64,000 bases of DNA from Oceanispirochaeta sp963676905 (GTDB lineage Bacteria > Spirochaetota > Spirochaetia > DSM-2461). A model generated the notes under the pieces. It made no database searches, was not told the DNA's origin, and saw nothing but the letters and a program-made list of their open reading frames with translations. Both the position numbers and the translations under genes were made by a program. Where the stretch lies: the NCBI GenBank assembly GCA_963676905.2, contig CAXXVE010000001.1, forward strand, positions 1,612,001 to 1,676,000, read 5' to 3'. Below, one piece after another: positions 26,263 through 35,216 of this stretch (position 1 is the stretch's first letter; every line of letters begins with the position of its first letter).

Positions 26263-27258
26263 ATGCAAATATCAGTTTTTACTGTTGTCTATAAGGATCA
26301 CCCCCTTGCTTATGCACTGGATGAGATCAAAAAAAAGGGAATCAACTCCGTCGAAGTAGGGGCGGGAGGTTTTATCGGCAAGGATCACTGTAATCCTGCA
26401 GAACTTCTGAAAGATCCTGCAGATCTTGAGGAGTTCAAAAAGCTCTTCAGTGACAGGGAAATGACAATCAACTGCCTCAGCTGTCACGGCAATCCCCTCC
26501 ACCCCCAGAAGGATCTGGCAGAGGAGTATGACAGGGATATAAAGGATGCTATCGATCTGGCCTCAGTTCTGGGGGTTGAAAAGATCGTCACCTTTTCAGG
26601 ATGTCCCGGGGACAGCGACAGCGCCCGGTATCCCAACTGGCCCGTCTCTCCCTTTCCCGAGGATCTGCAGGCCGTATTCAACTGGCAGTGGAAGGAAAAG
26701 CTTATTCCCTACTGGAAAAAGATGGGAAAGTATGCCGAAGAGAAGGGCGTTAAGGTGGCTATGGAGCTCCATGGCGGATACTCAGTCCATACTCCCTACA
26801 CAATGATTAAGATGAGGGAGGAGACGGGCTGCAGTGCCATCGGAGCCAACCTTGACCCCAGCCATATGTGGTGGCAGGGAATTAATCCTGCCAGGGCCGC
26901 CCGGTATCTGAACGAGAAGGAGTGTCTTTTTCACTTTCATGCCAAGGATGCCTTTATCGATGAGGAATATGTCTCCTACTACGGGGTGACAGATATGCAG
27001 AGTTTCGGTGAGCGCTACTCCCGGGGCTGGCAGTTCCGGACCGTGGGGTTCGGTCACGATCTGAAGACCTGGGCAGATATTATGAGCACCCTGCGGCAGA
27101 CAGGTTATGACGGTGTCATCAGTATCGAGCATGAAGACTCCTATATGTCTGTGGATGAGGGACTCAGCAAAGCCGTGAACAATCTCAATCAGGTTGTGAT
27201 TTTCGAAGCCGCTGCCTCCCCCAAAGCCTTTGATATTGATGACAAGTTCCTTGTCTGA
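26263..27258 (+). CDS. Sugar phosphate isomerase/epimerase-family TIM-barrel protein
   Basis: A 331-residue xylose-isomerase-like barrel. Probable metal-binding residues are E168 (AMELHGG), D198 and H201 (LDPSHMWW), H226 (FHAKD) and E289 (SIEHED). It is longer than the first-gene epimerase and belongs to a different subgroup. Pairs of Gfo/Idh/MocA dehydrogenase and such barrels are common in inositol and keto-sugar pathways, so it likely acts on the dehydrogenase product. GGAGG precedes the ATG. It is the last gene of the operon, with a terminator after it. Confidence 0.9.
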   Translation: MQISVFTVVYKDHPLAYALDEIKKKGINSVEVGAGGFIGKDHCNPAELLKDPADLEEFKKLFSDREMTINCLSCHGNPLHPQKDLAEEYDRDIKDAIDLASVLGVEKIVTFSGCPGDSDSARYPNWPVSPFPEDLQAVFNWQWKEKLIPYWKKMGKYAEEKGVKVAMELHGGYSVHTPYTMIKMREETGCSAIGANLDPSHMWWQGINPARAARYLNEKECLFHFHAKDAFIDEEYVSYYGVTDMQSFGERYSRGWQFRTVGFGHDLKTWADIMSTLRQTGYDGVISIEHEDSYMSVDEGLSKAVNNLNQVVIFEAAASPKAFDIDDKFLV

Positions 27259-27279
27259 TCCAATATAGAGTACTGATAT

Positions 27280-27316
27280 AAACGGTTTCTCCCGTCGGGG
27301 GAAGCCGTTTTTTTAT
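27280..27316 (+). terminator. Terminator of the sugar operon
   Basis: AAACGGTTTCTCCC and GGGGAAGCCGTTT form a long stem around GTCG, followed by a run of T. It closes the operon that begins at 16885. Confidence 0.92.
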
Positions 27317-27384
27317 TTTATATGAGCGACTTTAACCGGGACAGATGCTACATTTGTTCTAAACCGTTTTATTGGGAGCTGCTG

Positions 27385-27807
27385 ATGTTTGATGCCCCGG
27401 CTTATCTTGAAAAACTGTCCTCGGGAGAGGATGTGGACAACCCTGTTCTTGATTTTTTAGGAATGAAGCTTGAAGAGTTCCGGGAAGGCTATGTCCGTTT
27501 TTCAATGGATATCCGTTCCGGTTTCAAACAGGGAATGGGAGTGATGCAGGGAGGCCTTACTGTCGCCTTTGCCGATGAATCCGCAGCCCACTGCGCCATG
27601 ACCGTGCTGGCTCCGGGGGAGGGAATCACTACGCTGGAATTAAAGAACGACTTTCTCTCCATTGCAAGAGAAGGGCGGCTTACAGCGGAATCCACTGTCT
27701 TCAAGAAGGGCCGCCAGATTGTGATTGTCGACACTCTCGTCACCGATTCCAGGGGTAAGAATATCTCCCGGTGCAGTGCAACCCTGATGATTCTGAGAAA
27801 AAAGTGA
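27385..27807 (+). CDS. PaaI/YbgC-type hotdog thioesterase
   Basis: A 140-residue hotdog-fold protein with the PaaI-like active-site segment MQGGLTVAFADESAAHCAM. It probably hydrolyses an acyl- or aryl-CoA thioester. The ATG at 27385 has GGGAG six bases before it and gives the usual family length; the ATG at 27322 lies in the T-tail of the preceding terminator and cannot be translated from a short leader with a ribosome site. It stands alone between the sugar operon and the hybrid kinase. The substrate is unknown. Confidence 0.82.
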   Translation: MFDAPAYLEKLSSGEDVDNPVLDFLGMKLEEFREGYVRFSMDIRSGFKQGMGVMQGGLTVAFADESAAHCAMTVLAPGEGITTLELKNDFLSIAREGRLTAESTVFKKGRQIVIVDTLVTDSRGKNISRCSATLMILRKK

Positions 27808-27976
27808 CAGGGGTTTTTCACAGAAAAGTGAATTGAGTTTTATGCTGAACTGATTGTATTTCATCCTTTTTGAACGGCATGGCTCCCATCTTTTTTTGTA
27901 ATACCGACGCAACTGTTGTAACATTACCAGAGGGGAGTATCTCTGTTTTAGTGATCGGATGTGAATTAATCCGTTT

Positions 27977-30286
27977 GTGACTTTTCTCTCCGGAACTTTA
28001 AATACTCGGGGTGAATCTGTGAGTTCCAGTTCCAGGCTGCTTTCTTTTCTTATCGAAAATTCATCGGAGACTCTGGTATTCTTCAATTCCGAAGGCCGTA
28101 TCCTGAATATCTCGCATAAAGCCGAGCAGCTTCTCGGCCTAACCGGGGACGAATCCGGGAAGTCCGGGTTTGGTGATCTTTTCAGTGCTGAACACCCCCG
28201 TGATTTCTACTGGCGCAATCTGAACGAAGGACAGGTCGTAAGCTTTACCTGCCGCCCTGCAGCGGATGCGGAAAACGTGCTGAAAGTCACACTTGTTGAA
28301 CTTTCAGAAGATGAAATCCTTGCCTACATTCATAAACCGGAGAACCCGGGTTCAGTTCTTTTCCCCGATGATGAATCCCTGTTCAAGTCTCTTGTACAGT
28401 CGCTGCCGGATCTGTTCTGGATGAAAGATACGGATGGTGTTTTCCTGGCCTGCAATCGTCTTGTAGAGGATCTTTTCGGTGCTTCTGAGAGAGACATCAT
28501 AGGAAAAACTGATCATGACTTTGTAGATAAGGAAACTGCCGACGGCTTCCGTCTGCATGATAAAAAGGTTCTTGAATCCGGAGCACCAGCGAAGAATGAG
28601 GAGTGGGTCACTTTTAAAAGCGACGGCCACACGGCGCTGCTTGAAACAACCAAAACACCCTTTTATGACAGAGAGGGAAATCTGATTGGAGTCTTCGGGC
28701 TGGGCCATGATATCACTGAGTCTCACAAAGCACAGGAAAAGCTTCAGGACTATATCTTCCTTATGAAGGAGATGGGACGGGCAGCCAAGGTCGGTGGCTG
28801 GGAGTTTGATGTGGAAACCGGAGAGGGCAGCTGGACCGAAGAGATTGCGCTCATCCATGAAATGGCCCCTGAGAAACAGACAAGCAGGGACGTCGGTTTA
28901 ACCTACTATACCGATGAGTCCAGGAACCACCTGACCAATGCCATAAGCACCTCCATTGAAACTGGTCTTCCCTACTCCTTGGAACTTGAAATGATCACAC
29001 CCTCAGGTGTACATAAGTCAGTCCGCTCTATAGGTTATCCCTACATCAAGAATGGAAAGGTCGCAAAGATCCGGGGATCCTTTCAGGATATTACCGAAGA
29101 GAAAGCCGTACAGCAGGAGAAACAGAAGCTGGAGCATCAGCTCAATCAGGCGCGCAAGATGGAATCCATCGGCCGGCTGGCCGGTGGAGTGGCCCATGAC
29201 TTCAATAATATGCTCGGCGTAATTCAGGGCTATACCGAGATGATTCTGGAGGAGAGCCGGTCCAACCCGACAATGCATGAGGCCATAGTGCAGATCAAGC
29301 AGGCCACAGAGAGGTCTGTGAATCTAACAGGACAGCTTCTGGCATTCTCCAGGCAGCAGTCGGTTCAGCCCAGGGTTCTTGATGTCAACAGTTCCATTGA
29401 AAAAATGATCTCGATGCTCAGGCTTCTTATAGGTGAATCGGTTTCCCTCATATGGATTCCCGGAAGTGATGCCGGCAGTATCAAAATTGATCCGAGTCAG
29501 CTTGACCAGATCCTTGTGAATCTCTGCGCCAATGCACGGGATGCCATCCATGCTGCCGGAAAAATTATCATCGAAACAGATCTTATTGAAATAGATGAAA
29601 CCTTTCACCCGGAGGACCCATCCATACAGTCCGGGACCTATGTCCTTATCTGTGTCAGTGATGATGGAGCGGGAATCGAACGAGAAGTTCTTGAAAAGAT
29701 GTTTGAACCCTTTTTTACAACGAAAGAGGTGGGGGCCGGAACCGGTCTTGGCCTTGCCTCTATCTATGGAATTGTCAAACAGAACAACGGAATCATAAAT
29801 GTGTACAGCGAAAAAGGGGAGGGCACTGCATTCAAAGTTTACCTTCCTCTGTCTGAGAGCTCTGATTCGGCAGGGCAGGTCCAGGGAGAGCTGAAACCTT
29901 CACAGGGAAATAAAGAAACAATACTGCTTGTTGAAGATGAAGCCATCATAAGAGATATGACGCTGAAAATGCTTGGGAATCTGGGTTATGAAGTTCTGCC
30001 TGCGGCAACTCCGGGGGATGCCCTTGATATCGCTGCGGATGAAAGTATCCGCATTGATCTACTGATGACTGATGTCATTATGCCGGAAATGAACGGGAGA
30101 GACCTTGCTGCAAAACTGAAAGAATTGAGACCCGGTCAGAAGTGCCTGTACATGTCTGGCTATACATCCAACATTATTAATGGTCAGGGTATCCGGGAGG
30201 AGTCATTCTGTTTTCTCCAGAAGCCTTTTACAAGGGCCGAGCTTTCGGTGAAGGTGAAAGAGGCTCTGGAAGATAAAAATCTGTGA
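27977..30286 (+). CDS. Soluble hybrid histidine kinase (PAS-PAS-PAS-HisKA-HATPase-REC)
   Basis: A 769-residue kinase without membrane segments. PAS-like domains lie at about 20-120, 130-250 and 265-375. The phospho-acceptor is H407 in GGVAHDFNNMLG, the ATPase has NLCANARDAI (515-524), SDDGAGIE and GAGTGLGLA, and the C-terminal receiver (about 647-765) has phospho-acceptor D699 in MTDVIMPEMNG. This HDFNN type of kinase usually senses cytoplasmic ligands or redox state. The start is uncertain: GTG 27977 is used here, and GTG 28019 is possible; neither has a strong ribosome site. The TRAP transporter follows 300 bases later. No separate output regulator is adjacent. Confidence 0.9.
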   Translation: MTFLSGTLNTRGESVSSSSRLLSFLIENSSETLVFFNSEGRILNISHKAEQLLGLTGDESGKSGFGDLFSAEHPRDFYWRNLNEGQVVSFTCRPAADAENVLKVTLVELSEDEILAYIHKPENPGSVLFPDDESLFKSLVQSLPDLFWMKDTDGVFLACNRLVEDLFGASERDIIGKTDHDFVDKETADGFRLHDKKVLESGAPAKNEEWVTFKSDGHTALLETTKTPFYDREGNLIGVFGLGHDITESHKAQEKLQDYIFLMKEMGRAAKVGGWEFDVETGEGSWTEEIALIHEMAPEKQTSRDVGLTYYTDESRNHLTNAISTSIETGLPYSLELEMITPSGVHKSVRSIGYPYIKNGKVAKIRGSFQDITEEKAVQQEKQKLEHQLNQARKMESIGRLAGGVAHDFNNMLGVIQGYTEMILEESRSNPTMHEAIVQIKQATERSVNLTGQLLAFSRQQSVQPRVLDVNSSIEKMISMLRLLIGESVSLIWIPGSDAGSIKIDPSQLDQILVNLCANARDAIHAAGKIIIETDLIEIDETFHPEDPSIQSGTYVLICVSDDGAGIEREVLEKMFEPFFTTKEVGAGTGLGLASIYGIVKQNNGIINVYSEKGEGTAFKVYLPLSESSDSAGQVQGELKPSQGNKETILLVEDEAIIRDMTLKMLGNLGYEVLPAATPGDALDIAADESIRIDLLMTDVIMPEMNGRDLAAKLKELRPGQKCLYMSGYTSNIINGQGIREESFCFLQKPFTRAELSVKVKEALEDKNL

Positions 30287-30407
30287 AGGAAAATGCAGAG
30301 GAGGTAAAGTTTTTCAGCATAATATAATCATTTTATTGAATAATAATTATTATATGCTATACTAGTATGGTGATTGTTCGCATATGCGTATTGTCGATAG
30401 AAAATTC

Positions 30408-30435
30408 TTGACAACTGCCCATAACAATGTAATGT
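30408..30435 (+). promoter_or_regulatory. Predicted promoter of the TRAP transporter
   Basis: TTGACA (30408-30413) is a perfect -35 box; TAATGT (30430-30435) 16 bases on is a fair -10 box. The 298-base gap between the hybrid kinase and dctP is AT-rich in its first half (30320-30370) and leaves a leader of about 140 bases before the gene. Confidence 0.5.
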
Positions 30436-30584
30436 AAAGTAAGTTTATTGGCCCTTCGGACAAACTGGAATACTAAAAAATATTGATTGCATCGTTGCTT
30501 TTCAGTCGGTTTTCCGGTTGTTTTGCAGGCGGCTCATGCGGCCTTCTGCAGACCCAGGGGATTTAAATAATTTTGGAGGTTTCT

Positions 30585-31595
30585 ATGAAAAAAATTGCTT
30601 TAGTACTGCTGACAGCCCTTATTGCTGTCTCTGCTGTCTCTGCAAACGGCCAGCAGGAAGTTGCTGATGGTGCTGAGAGAACTGTTACTCTGGTTTACGC
30701 CGAAGTTAACCCTCTCGATACAATCGTTGGACAGACTGGTCTTAAGTTCAAAGAAGAAGTTGAAAGACTTTCTGAAGGAACAATTATGATCGATCTGCAG
30801 CACAGTGGTGTGCTCGGTTCTGAAAACGACGTTCTCGACACAATGCTCGGTGGTGGTGGAACCATCGACATGTCCAGAATCTCAGCTTTCGCTCTTACAA
30901 GCTACGGCGGAGAGAAGTCCAAGCTTCTGTCTATTCCCTATACTTTTGAAGGAAGAAACCACTTCTGGAACTTCGCAACCAGTGATCTGGCTCCCGAGTT
31001 CCTCCTCGAGCCCCATGAAAATGGAACAGGAATCCGCGGTCTCTTCTACGGAGAAGAAGGATTCAGACACTTTTTCGCTACCAAGCCCCTCAACAGCATT
31101 GATGACCTGGCTGGCATGAAGATCCGTGTATCCAACGACCCCGTTATGAACGGAATGGTCCGCGGTCTCGGCGCTGCCCCCACAGTTGTATCTTTCGGCG
31201 AGCTCTACTCTGCGCTCCAGACTGGTGTTGTTGACGCTGCTGAGCAGCCCATTGCCAACTACAAGTCCAATGCATTCCCCGAAGTTGCTCCCTACATGAT
31301 CCTCGACGGTCACACACTTGGTGCTATCCAGGTTGTAATCACAGACGAAGCATGGGACAAACTGTCTCCCAGACAGCAGGATGCCCTTATGGAAGCAGGA
31401 AAAATTGCTTCTGCATACAACAGAGAGATCTCTGAAGGTGCTGAAAATGAAGTTCTTGCTGAACTGAGAGCTGACGGAATCACTGTTGTTGAAGTAGCAA
31501 ACGGTGCTCCCTGGCAGGCAGCAACTGCAGACGTAATTGCAGAAGCCAGCTCAGCTAACCCCGAGCTCTACAAGAAAATCCTTGAAATGAAATAA
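30585..31595 (+). CDS. TRAP transporter substrate-binding protein (DctP family)
   Basis: A 336-residue periplasmic binding protein of the DctP type. The signal peptide MKKIALVLLTALIAVSAVSA ends at ANGQQ. The family segments HSGVLGSENDVLDTM and the carboxylate-binding arginine region GMKIRVSNDPVMNGMVRGLG are present, followed by LQTGVVDAAEQP. It would deliver an organic acid, often a sugar acid or dicarboxylate, to the permeases. TTGGAGG precedes the ATG at 30585. A terminator-like hairpin follows, so it can be made in excess over the permeases. Confidence 0.93.
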   Translation: MKKIALVLLTALIAVSAVSANGQQEVADGAERTVTLVYAEVNPLDTIVGQTGLKFKEEVERLSEGTIMIDLQHSGVLGSENDVLDTMLGGGGTIDMSRISAFALTSYGGEKSKLLSIPYTFEGRNHFWNFATSDLAPEFLLEPHENGTGIRGLFYGEEGFRHFFATKPLNSIDDLAGMKIRVSNDPVMNGMVRGLGAAPTVVSFGELYSALQTGVVDAAEQPIANYKSNAFPEVAPYMILDGHTLGAIQVVITDEAWDKLSPRQQDALMEAGKIASAYNREISEGAENEVLAELRADGITVVEVANGAPWQAATADVIAEASSANPELYKKILEMK

Positions 31596-31613
31596 AACAG
31601 CGTTTTATTTTCG

Positions 31614-31652
31614 AAACCCGGGTTACAGCTTATTGCCATAACCCGGGTTTTT
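31614..31652 (+). terminator. Hairpin with T-run after dctP
   Basis: AAACCCGGGTTA (31614-31625) pairs perfectly with TAACCCGGGTTT (31639-31650), followed by TT. It is a probable partial terminator that sets the ratio of binding protein to permease. Confidence 0.78.
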
Positions 31653-31759
31653 CGATAAAAATTTAGTGGTTTAACATCTTAAATCAGTTTTCTTGAAGAT
31701 ACTGGCACAGGAGCATACTGTTTCTGTGCCATTTCTCTGTATAAACGAGGAGTAAATTA

Positions 31760-32350
31760 ATGAAAGCGGTTTTTCACGTCGGAGATAAAATTAAACCGTT
31801 TTATGACGTCGTGTACAAGGTAGTACTTTTCATCTGTAAGGTACTGCTGGTAATTGACATTGCCATTACAACAATGGCTGTTACGGGTCGGTATGTATCC
31901 TTCATTCCCGATCCCGCATGGAGTGAGGAAGTAGTCCTCACCTGTATGGCCTATATGGCTGTACTCTCGGCGGCGCTGGCTATCCGCCGCAATTCCCATA
32001 TCAGAATGACAGCTTTTGACAGGTTCCTGCCTAAAAAGCTTGTCCATGCTCTGGATTTTATTTCAGACATCGCCGTAATGATCCTGGGTTTTGTTATGAT
32101 CTATGTAGGCTGGAACTATGCACAGAGACTCGGTTCAAGAGGATTTTATGTCAGTATGCCCAGCGTTTCCCGGTTCTGGATGTATTTTCCTGTCCCCCTT
32201 GCCGGTGTAGCCATGGTTATTTTTGAGGTCGAAATGATCTACAACCGTCTGAGACATCTCATTCTCGGGGAAGATACCCATATTCCCGAAGCTCTTGATG
32301 AAGCTGAAGAGATTGCTCCAGAAAATAATGAGGAGGACACAGAAAAATGA
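31760..32350 (+). CDS. TRAP transporter small permease (DctQ family)
   Basis: A 196-residue membrane protein with four hydrophobic segments and the DctQ-type stretch WSEEVVLTCMAYMAVLSAALAI. The C-terminal 30 residues are strongly acidic. It overlaps the large permease by four bases (ATGA). It forms the membrane complex with DctM. Confidence 0.9.
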   Translation: MKAVFHVGDKIKPFYDVVYKVVLFICKVLLVIDIAITTMAVTGRYVSFIPDPAWSEEVVLTCMAYMAVLSAALAIRRNSHIRMTAFDRFLPKKLVHALDFISDIAVMILGFVMIYVGWNYAQRLGSRGFYVSMPSVSRFWMYFPVPLAGVAMVIFEVEMIYNRLRHLILGEDTHIPEALDEAEEIAPENNEEDTEK

Positions 32351-33639
32351 TTGTAAACAGTATGGCTATAGCTATTCTTCTGGGAACCTTTCTCTTCTTT
32401 GTTATTATCCGTTTCCCCATCGCCTATGCGGTTGCCCTCTCTTCCATTCTCTGTCTGCTCTACCAGGGACTTCCCCTGTCTACAGTTGCACAGCAGATGG
32501 TTAAAGGAATCAGTTCCTTCAGCCTGATGGCAGTACCCTTCTTTATTACCATGGGTTATATCATGGGAAGCGGCGGTATCTCGGAGAAGCTTATCGAACT
32601 TGCCAATGCCTGTGTGGGCTGGATGCGCGGTGGTCTGGCGATGGTAAACATCGTTTCCTCATATTTTTTCGGAGGAATTTCAGGTTCAGCTGCGGCTGAC
32701 ACCGCTTCTCTCGGTTCCATCATGATTCCCATGATGGTTGATCAGGGTTATGACGATGACTTTTCCACAGCGGTAACCATTACCTCTTCCTGTGAAGGTC
32801 TTCTTGTTCCCCCCAGCCACAACATGGTTATCTACGCCACAACTGCCGGCGGTATCTCCGTAGGAAGCCTCTTCCTTGCCGGTTACCTTCCTGCGGCTAT
32901 TCTGGCTGGAACGTTGATGATCGGATCTTATATCTTCAGTGTAAAGCGCAACTATCCCAAGGGTGACAAGTTCAACTTTATCAACCTGATCAAACAGCTC
33001 GGTACATCATTCTGGGCTCTGGCAGCAATTATTATCGTTGTTGTCGGTGTTGTCGGCGGTATCTTTACTGCTACCGAATCTGCGGCTATTGCAGTTATCT
33101 ACAGTCTTATTGTCTCTGTTTTTATCTACAAAGGACTGGACTGGAAGGGTGTGTGGAAGGTTCTGGATCAGTGTGTTCACACTCTTTCCATCGTACTGAT
33201 TCTGATCGCTACATCCAGTATTTTCGGCTTCCTGCTGACCCGTCTGAATGTTCCGACTCTGGCAGCCAATGCCATTCTCGGACTGACAGACAACCCCATC
33301 CTTCTGGCTCTGATGCTGAACATGATTCTGCTGATTCTGGGTTGTATTATGGATATGGCGCCAATCATTCTGATTGCCACCCCCATCCTGCTGCCCATCG
33401 CCACATCCATCGGTATCGATCCCATTCAGTTCGGTATTATGGTGATCCTGAACTGCGGTATCGGACTGCTGACGCCTCCTGTCGGATCGGTTCTCTTTAT
33501 CGGTTCCGCCGTAGGTAAGGTCTCCATCGAGCGTGTAGTAAAGGCAACTCTGCCCTTCTATATCTGTATGATTATCACACTGATACTGGTTACCTTTGTT
33601 CCCAATGTCAGCATGTTCCTGCCCAACCTTTTCAGATAG
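32347..33639 (+). CDS. TRAP transporter large permease (DctM family)
   Basis: A 430-residue protein with about twelve membrane segments and family motifs GGISGSAAADTASLGS, PPSHNMVIYA and GCIMDMAPIILIATPILLP. It is the sodium-coupled channel subunit of the TRAP transporter. The start overlaps dctQ by four bases and a small membrane protein gene follows after two bases. Confidence 0.94.
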   Translation: MIVNSMAIAILLGTFLFFVIIRFPIAYAVALSSILCLLYQGLPLSTVAQQMVKGISSFSLMAVPFFITMGYIMGSGGISEKLIELANACVGWMRGGLAMVNIVSSYFFGGISGSAAADTASLGSIMIPMMVDQGYDDDFSTAVTITSSCEGLLVPPSHNMVIYATTAGGISVGSLFLAGYLPAAILAGTLMIGSYIFSVKRNYPKGDKFNFINLIKQLGTSFWALAAIIIVVVGVVGGIFTATESAAIAVIYSLIVSVFIYKGLDWKGVWKVLDQCVHTLSIVLILIATSSIFGFLLTRLNVPTLAANAILGLTDNPILLALMLNMILLILGCIMDMAPIILIATPILLPIATSIGIDPIQFGIMVILNCGIGLLTPPVGSVLFIGSAVGKVSIERVVKATLPFYICMIITLILVTFVPNVSMFLPNLFR

Positions 33640-33641
33640 GC

Positions 33642-34136
33642 ATGAACTTCAGGTTTAACTACAGTGTGAGGCCTGCAGATCTGTGGGTGTTGACCATGGT
33701 CAATATCTACAGATCCATGATGGGGGTGATCAATATTGTTTTCACCCTATCCATGGTTCTGCTGGCTGTTCGTTTCTGGGACGTAGCTCCGGACTGGGGG
33801 AAGCTGCTGATTACAGCGGGTATTCTCCTGTTTCCTCTGCTCCAGCCGGTTTCCATCTTCTTCCGCTGCAGGAAGATTGTGGGAACCATGCCTCAGGATA
33901 TTGTGATCTCCTTTGAAAAAAAGGGGATTACTACGAGCTCCGGCGGACAGAATTCACTGCTGGAGTACGGCAGTGTCAGATCGGTAGTCAGAGTATTCAA
34001 TATGCTGATTATCTACTCCCGGTCCAAGCAGGGATACATCCTCAGTGACCGGATTCTGGAGGGCAGGGGAAAAGAGCTCAACAATTTTCTTAAGAAGAAT
34101 GTGACGTCACAAAGCTCCCGTTCAAGAAATAAATGA
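33642..34136 (+). CDS. Small membrane protein, YcxB-like
   Basis: A 164-residue protein with two hydrophobic segments (about 22-45 and 52-75) and a cytoplasmic C-terminal half containing DIVISFEKKGI and YGSVRSVVRVFNMLIIYSR, which resembles YcxB-like proteins. It begins two bases after dctM and ends before the operon terminators, so it is made with the transporter. Its role there is unknown. Confidence 0.65.
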   Translation: MNFRFNYSVRPADLWVLTMVNIYRSMMGVINIVFTLSMVLLAVRFWDVAPDWGKLLITAGILLFPLLQPVSIFFRCRKIVGTMPQDIVISFEKKGITTSSGGQNSLLEYGSVRSVVRVFNMLIIYSRSKQGYILSDRILEGRGKELNNFLKKNVTSQSSRSRNK

Positions 34137-34143
34137 TAAAAGG

Positions 34144-34163
34144 CCGGGATTGATCCCGGTTTT
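34144..34163 (+). terminator. First terminator of the TRAP operon
   Basis: CCGGGA and TCCCGG form a short GC-rich stem followed by TTTT, eight bases after the last stop of the operon. Confidence 0.6.
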
Positions 34164-34177
34164 AAACTACTAATAAG

Positions 34178-34216
34178 AGGCTGCCCTTTCTTTACGGAAG
34201 GAGCAGCCTTTTTTTT
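34178..34216 (+). terminator. Main terminator of the TRAP operon
   Basis: AGGCTGC (34178-34184) pairs with GCAGCCT (34203-34209), extended by an inner CTTTC/GGAAG stem, and is followed by eight T residues. It touches the stop codon of the convergent rubrerythrin gene. Confidence 0.9.
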
Positions 34217-34698
34217 CAGTAATAATCATCACCCTGGGGAGTGAATTCGGCATGCTCAACCCACCACTGGGGTTTTTCAATAAGCTCGATCAGGTTCTCC
34301 ACAGTATTATAGTGGTAGTTTTCCTGTTTTGAGAGCTTTCTGAAGAGTTCCTTCCCCTCTTCTGTGTCCATGTCTGCAAACTTCTCACCGTAGAAGTCCC
34401 GCCCTTTCTTCTCTATTTCAAGAGCTTTTCTCAGCTCGGCAAGAATGTCATCGGAAGGTGTCTCCGCAGTCTCTTTGAGCTCTGCGAAAACTGTTTTTAC
34501 ATCTCCCATGGAACTCTTGTTGCTTTCAAGGGGGGATCGTTTCTGCAGATTCTTCAGGGCCTTGGCATGGGTGGCTTCATCATCAGCCAGCATTGAGAAA
34601 ATCTTTTTTATCCCGACATGGGATGATTTTGCTGCCAGACTTCTGTAGAGAGTCTCGGCGTCCTGTTCCATCGTAATAGAAAATTCAAACATATCCAT
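34216..34698 (-). CDS. Rubrerythrin-type ferritin-like diiron protein
   Basis: A 160-residue four-helix protein. The di-iron ligand pattern is E15, E41-x2-H44 (EATH), E94/E96 (EIEKKGRDFY) and E126-x2-H129 (ENYH). There is no C-terminal rubredoxin domain, so it is the short ferritin-like form. Such proteins reduce peroxide or bind iron in anaerobes. It is monocistronic with a palindromic site in its promoter. Confidence 0.88.
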   Translation of the reverse strand: MDMFEFSITMEQDAETLYRSLAAKSSHVGIKKIFSMLADDEATHAKALKNLQKRSPLESNKSSMGDVKTVFAELKETAETPSDDILAELRKALEIEKKGRDFYGEKFADMDTEEGKELFRKLSKQENYHYNTVENLIELIEKPQWWVEHAEFTPQGDDYY

Positions 34699-34722
34699 AA
34701 ATGACTCCTGAAAAATAATTTA

Positions 34723-34753
34723 GAGTAATACTCATCTACTATTATAGGAGTAT
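34723..34753 (-). promoter_or_regulatory. Rubrerythrin promoter with palindromic operator
   Basis: On the minus strand a perfect TATAAT lies at 34746-34741. It is enclosed between ATACTC (34728-34733) and GAGTAT (34748-34753), and the first of these is part of the palindrome GAGTAATACTC (34723-34733). A protein bound here would cover the -10 box. A peroxide or iron regulator is a natural guess but the motif is not a recognised box. Confidence 0.45.
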
Positions 34754-34848
34754 ATTTAATAAGTGAACAAAGGTTTTTGATAAACTTCAGGTCAGCAAAG
34801 AAGGAATTCAGGGAGAAGCAGGTTGTATCTCTTTACCTGGATACAGCA

Positions 34849-35215
34849 TTATGACTGCAGATACTTCTGAAGGGCGCTGTTTCCCTGGAGCATCCGGCTC
34901 ACCCTGTCCAGGGAGTCATTCAATCCAAAAAACTGGGCAAGTTCATCTTCATTGAGGAAGCCGATAAAGGTTCTGTCTATCTGAGAGGAAATCTCTTCAA
35001 GGGCTCTTCTGCCTGTGATGAACCTGAATTCCTCAGGGGGGACATTTATTCGAATCTCTGGTCCTTAGCCTGGAAGACGTAGTTGTCATCTTTTATTATC
35101 TTCCAATAAAATGATTTCTTTTCGGGATTGATCCATTTTGATTGGTAAGTAATCCCCTGGGAATTCTTTTTTTTCAGCTTCTGATCCCATATACTGATTA
35201 GTGAAGTCGGAAGTT
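34849..35215 (-). pseudogene. Frameshifted remnant of an unknown gene
   Basis: Two minus-strand reading frames join to one plausible protein. The first runs from about 35215 to a stop at 35046-35048 and reads ITYQSKWINPEKKSFYW and KDDNYVFQAKDQ. The second, shifted by one base near 35046-35060, continues INVPPEEFRFITGRRALEEI and ends LQKYLQS at TAA 34849-34851. Neither part has a start codon with a ribosome site, and the 5' side runs into the next gene's start. It looks like a truncated, frameshifted relic in the 518-base gap. I do not recognise the family. Confidence 0.55.
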
Positions 35216-35216
35216 T

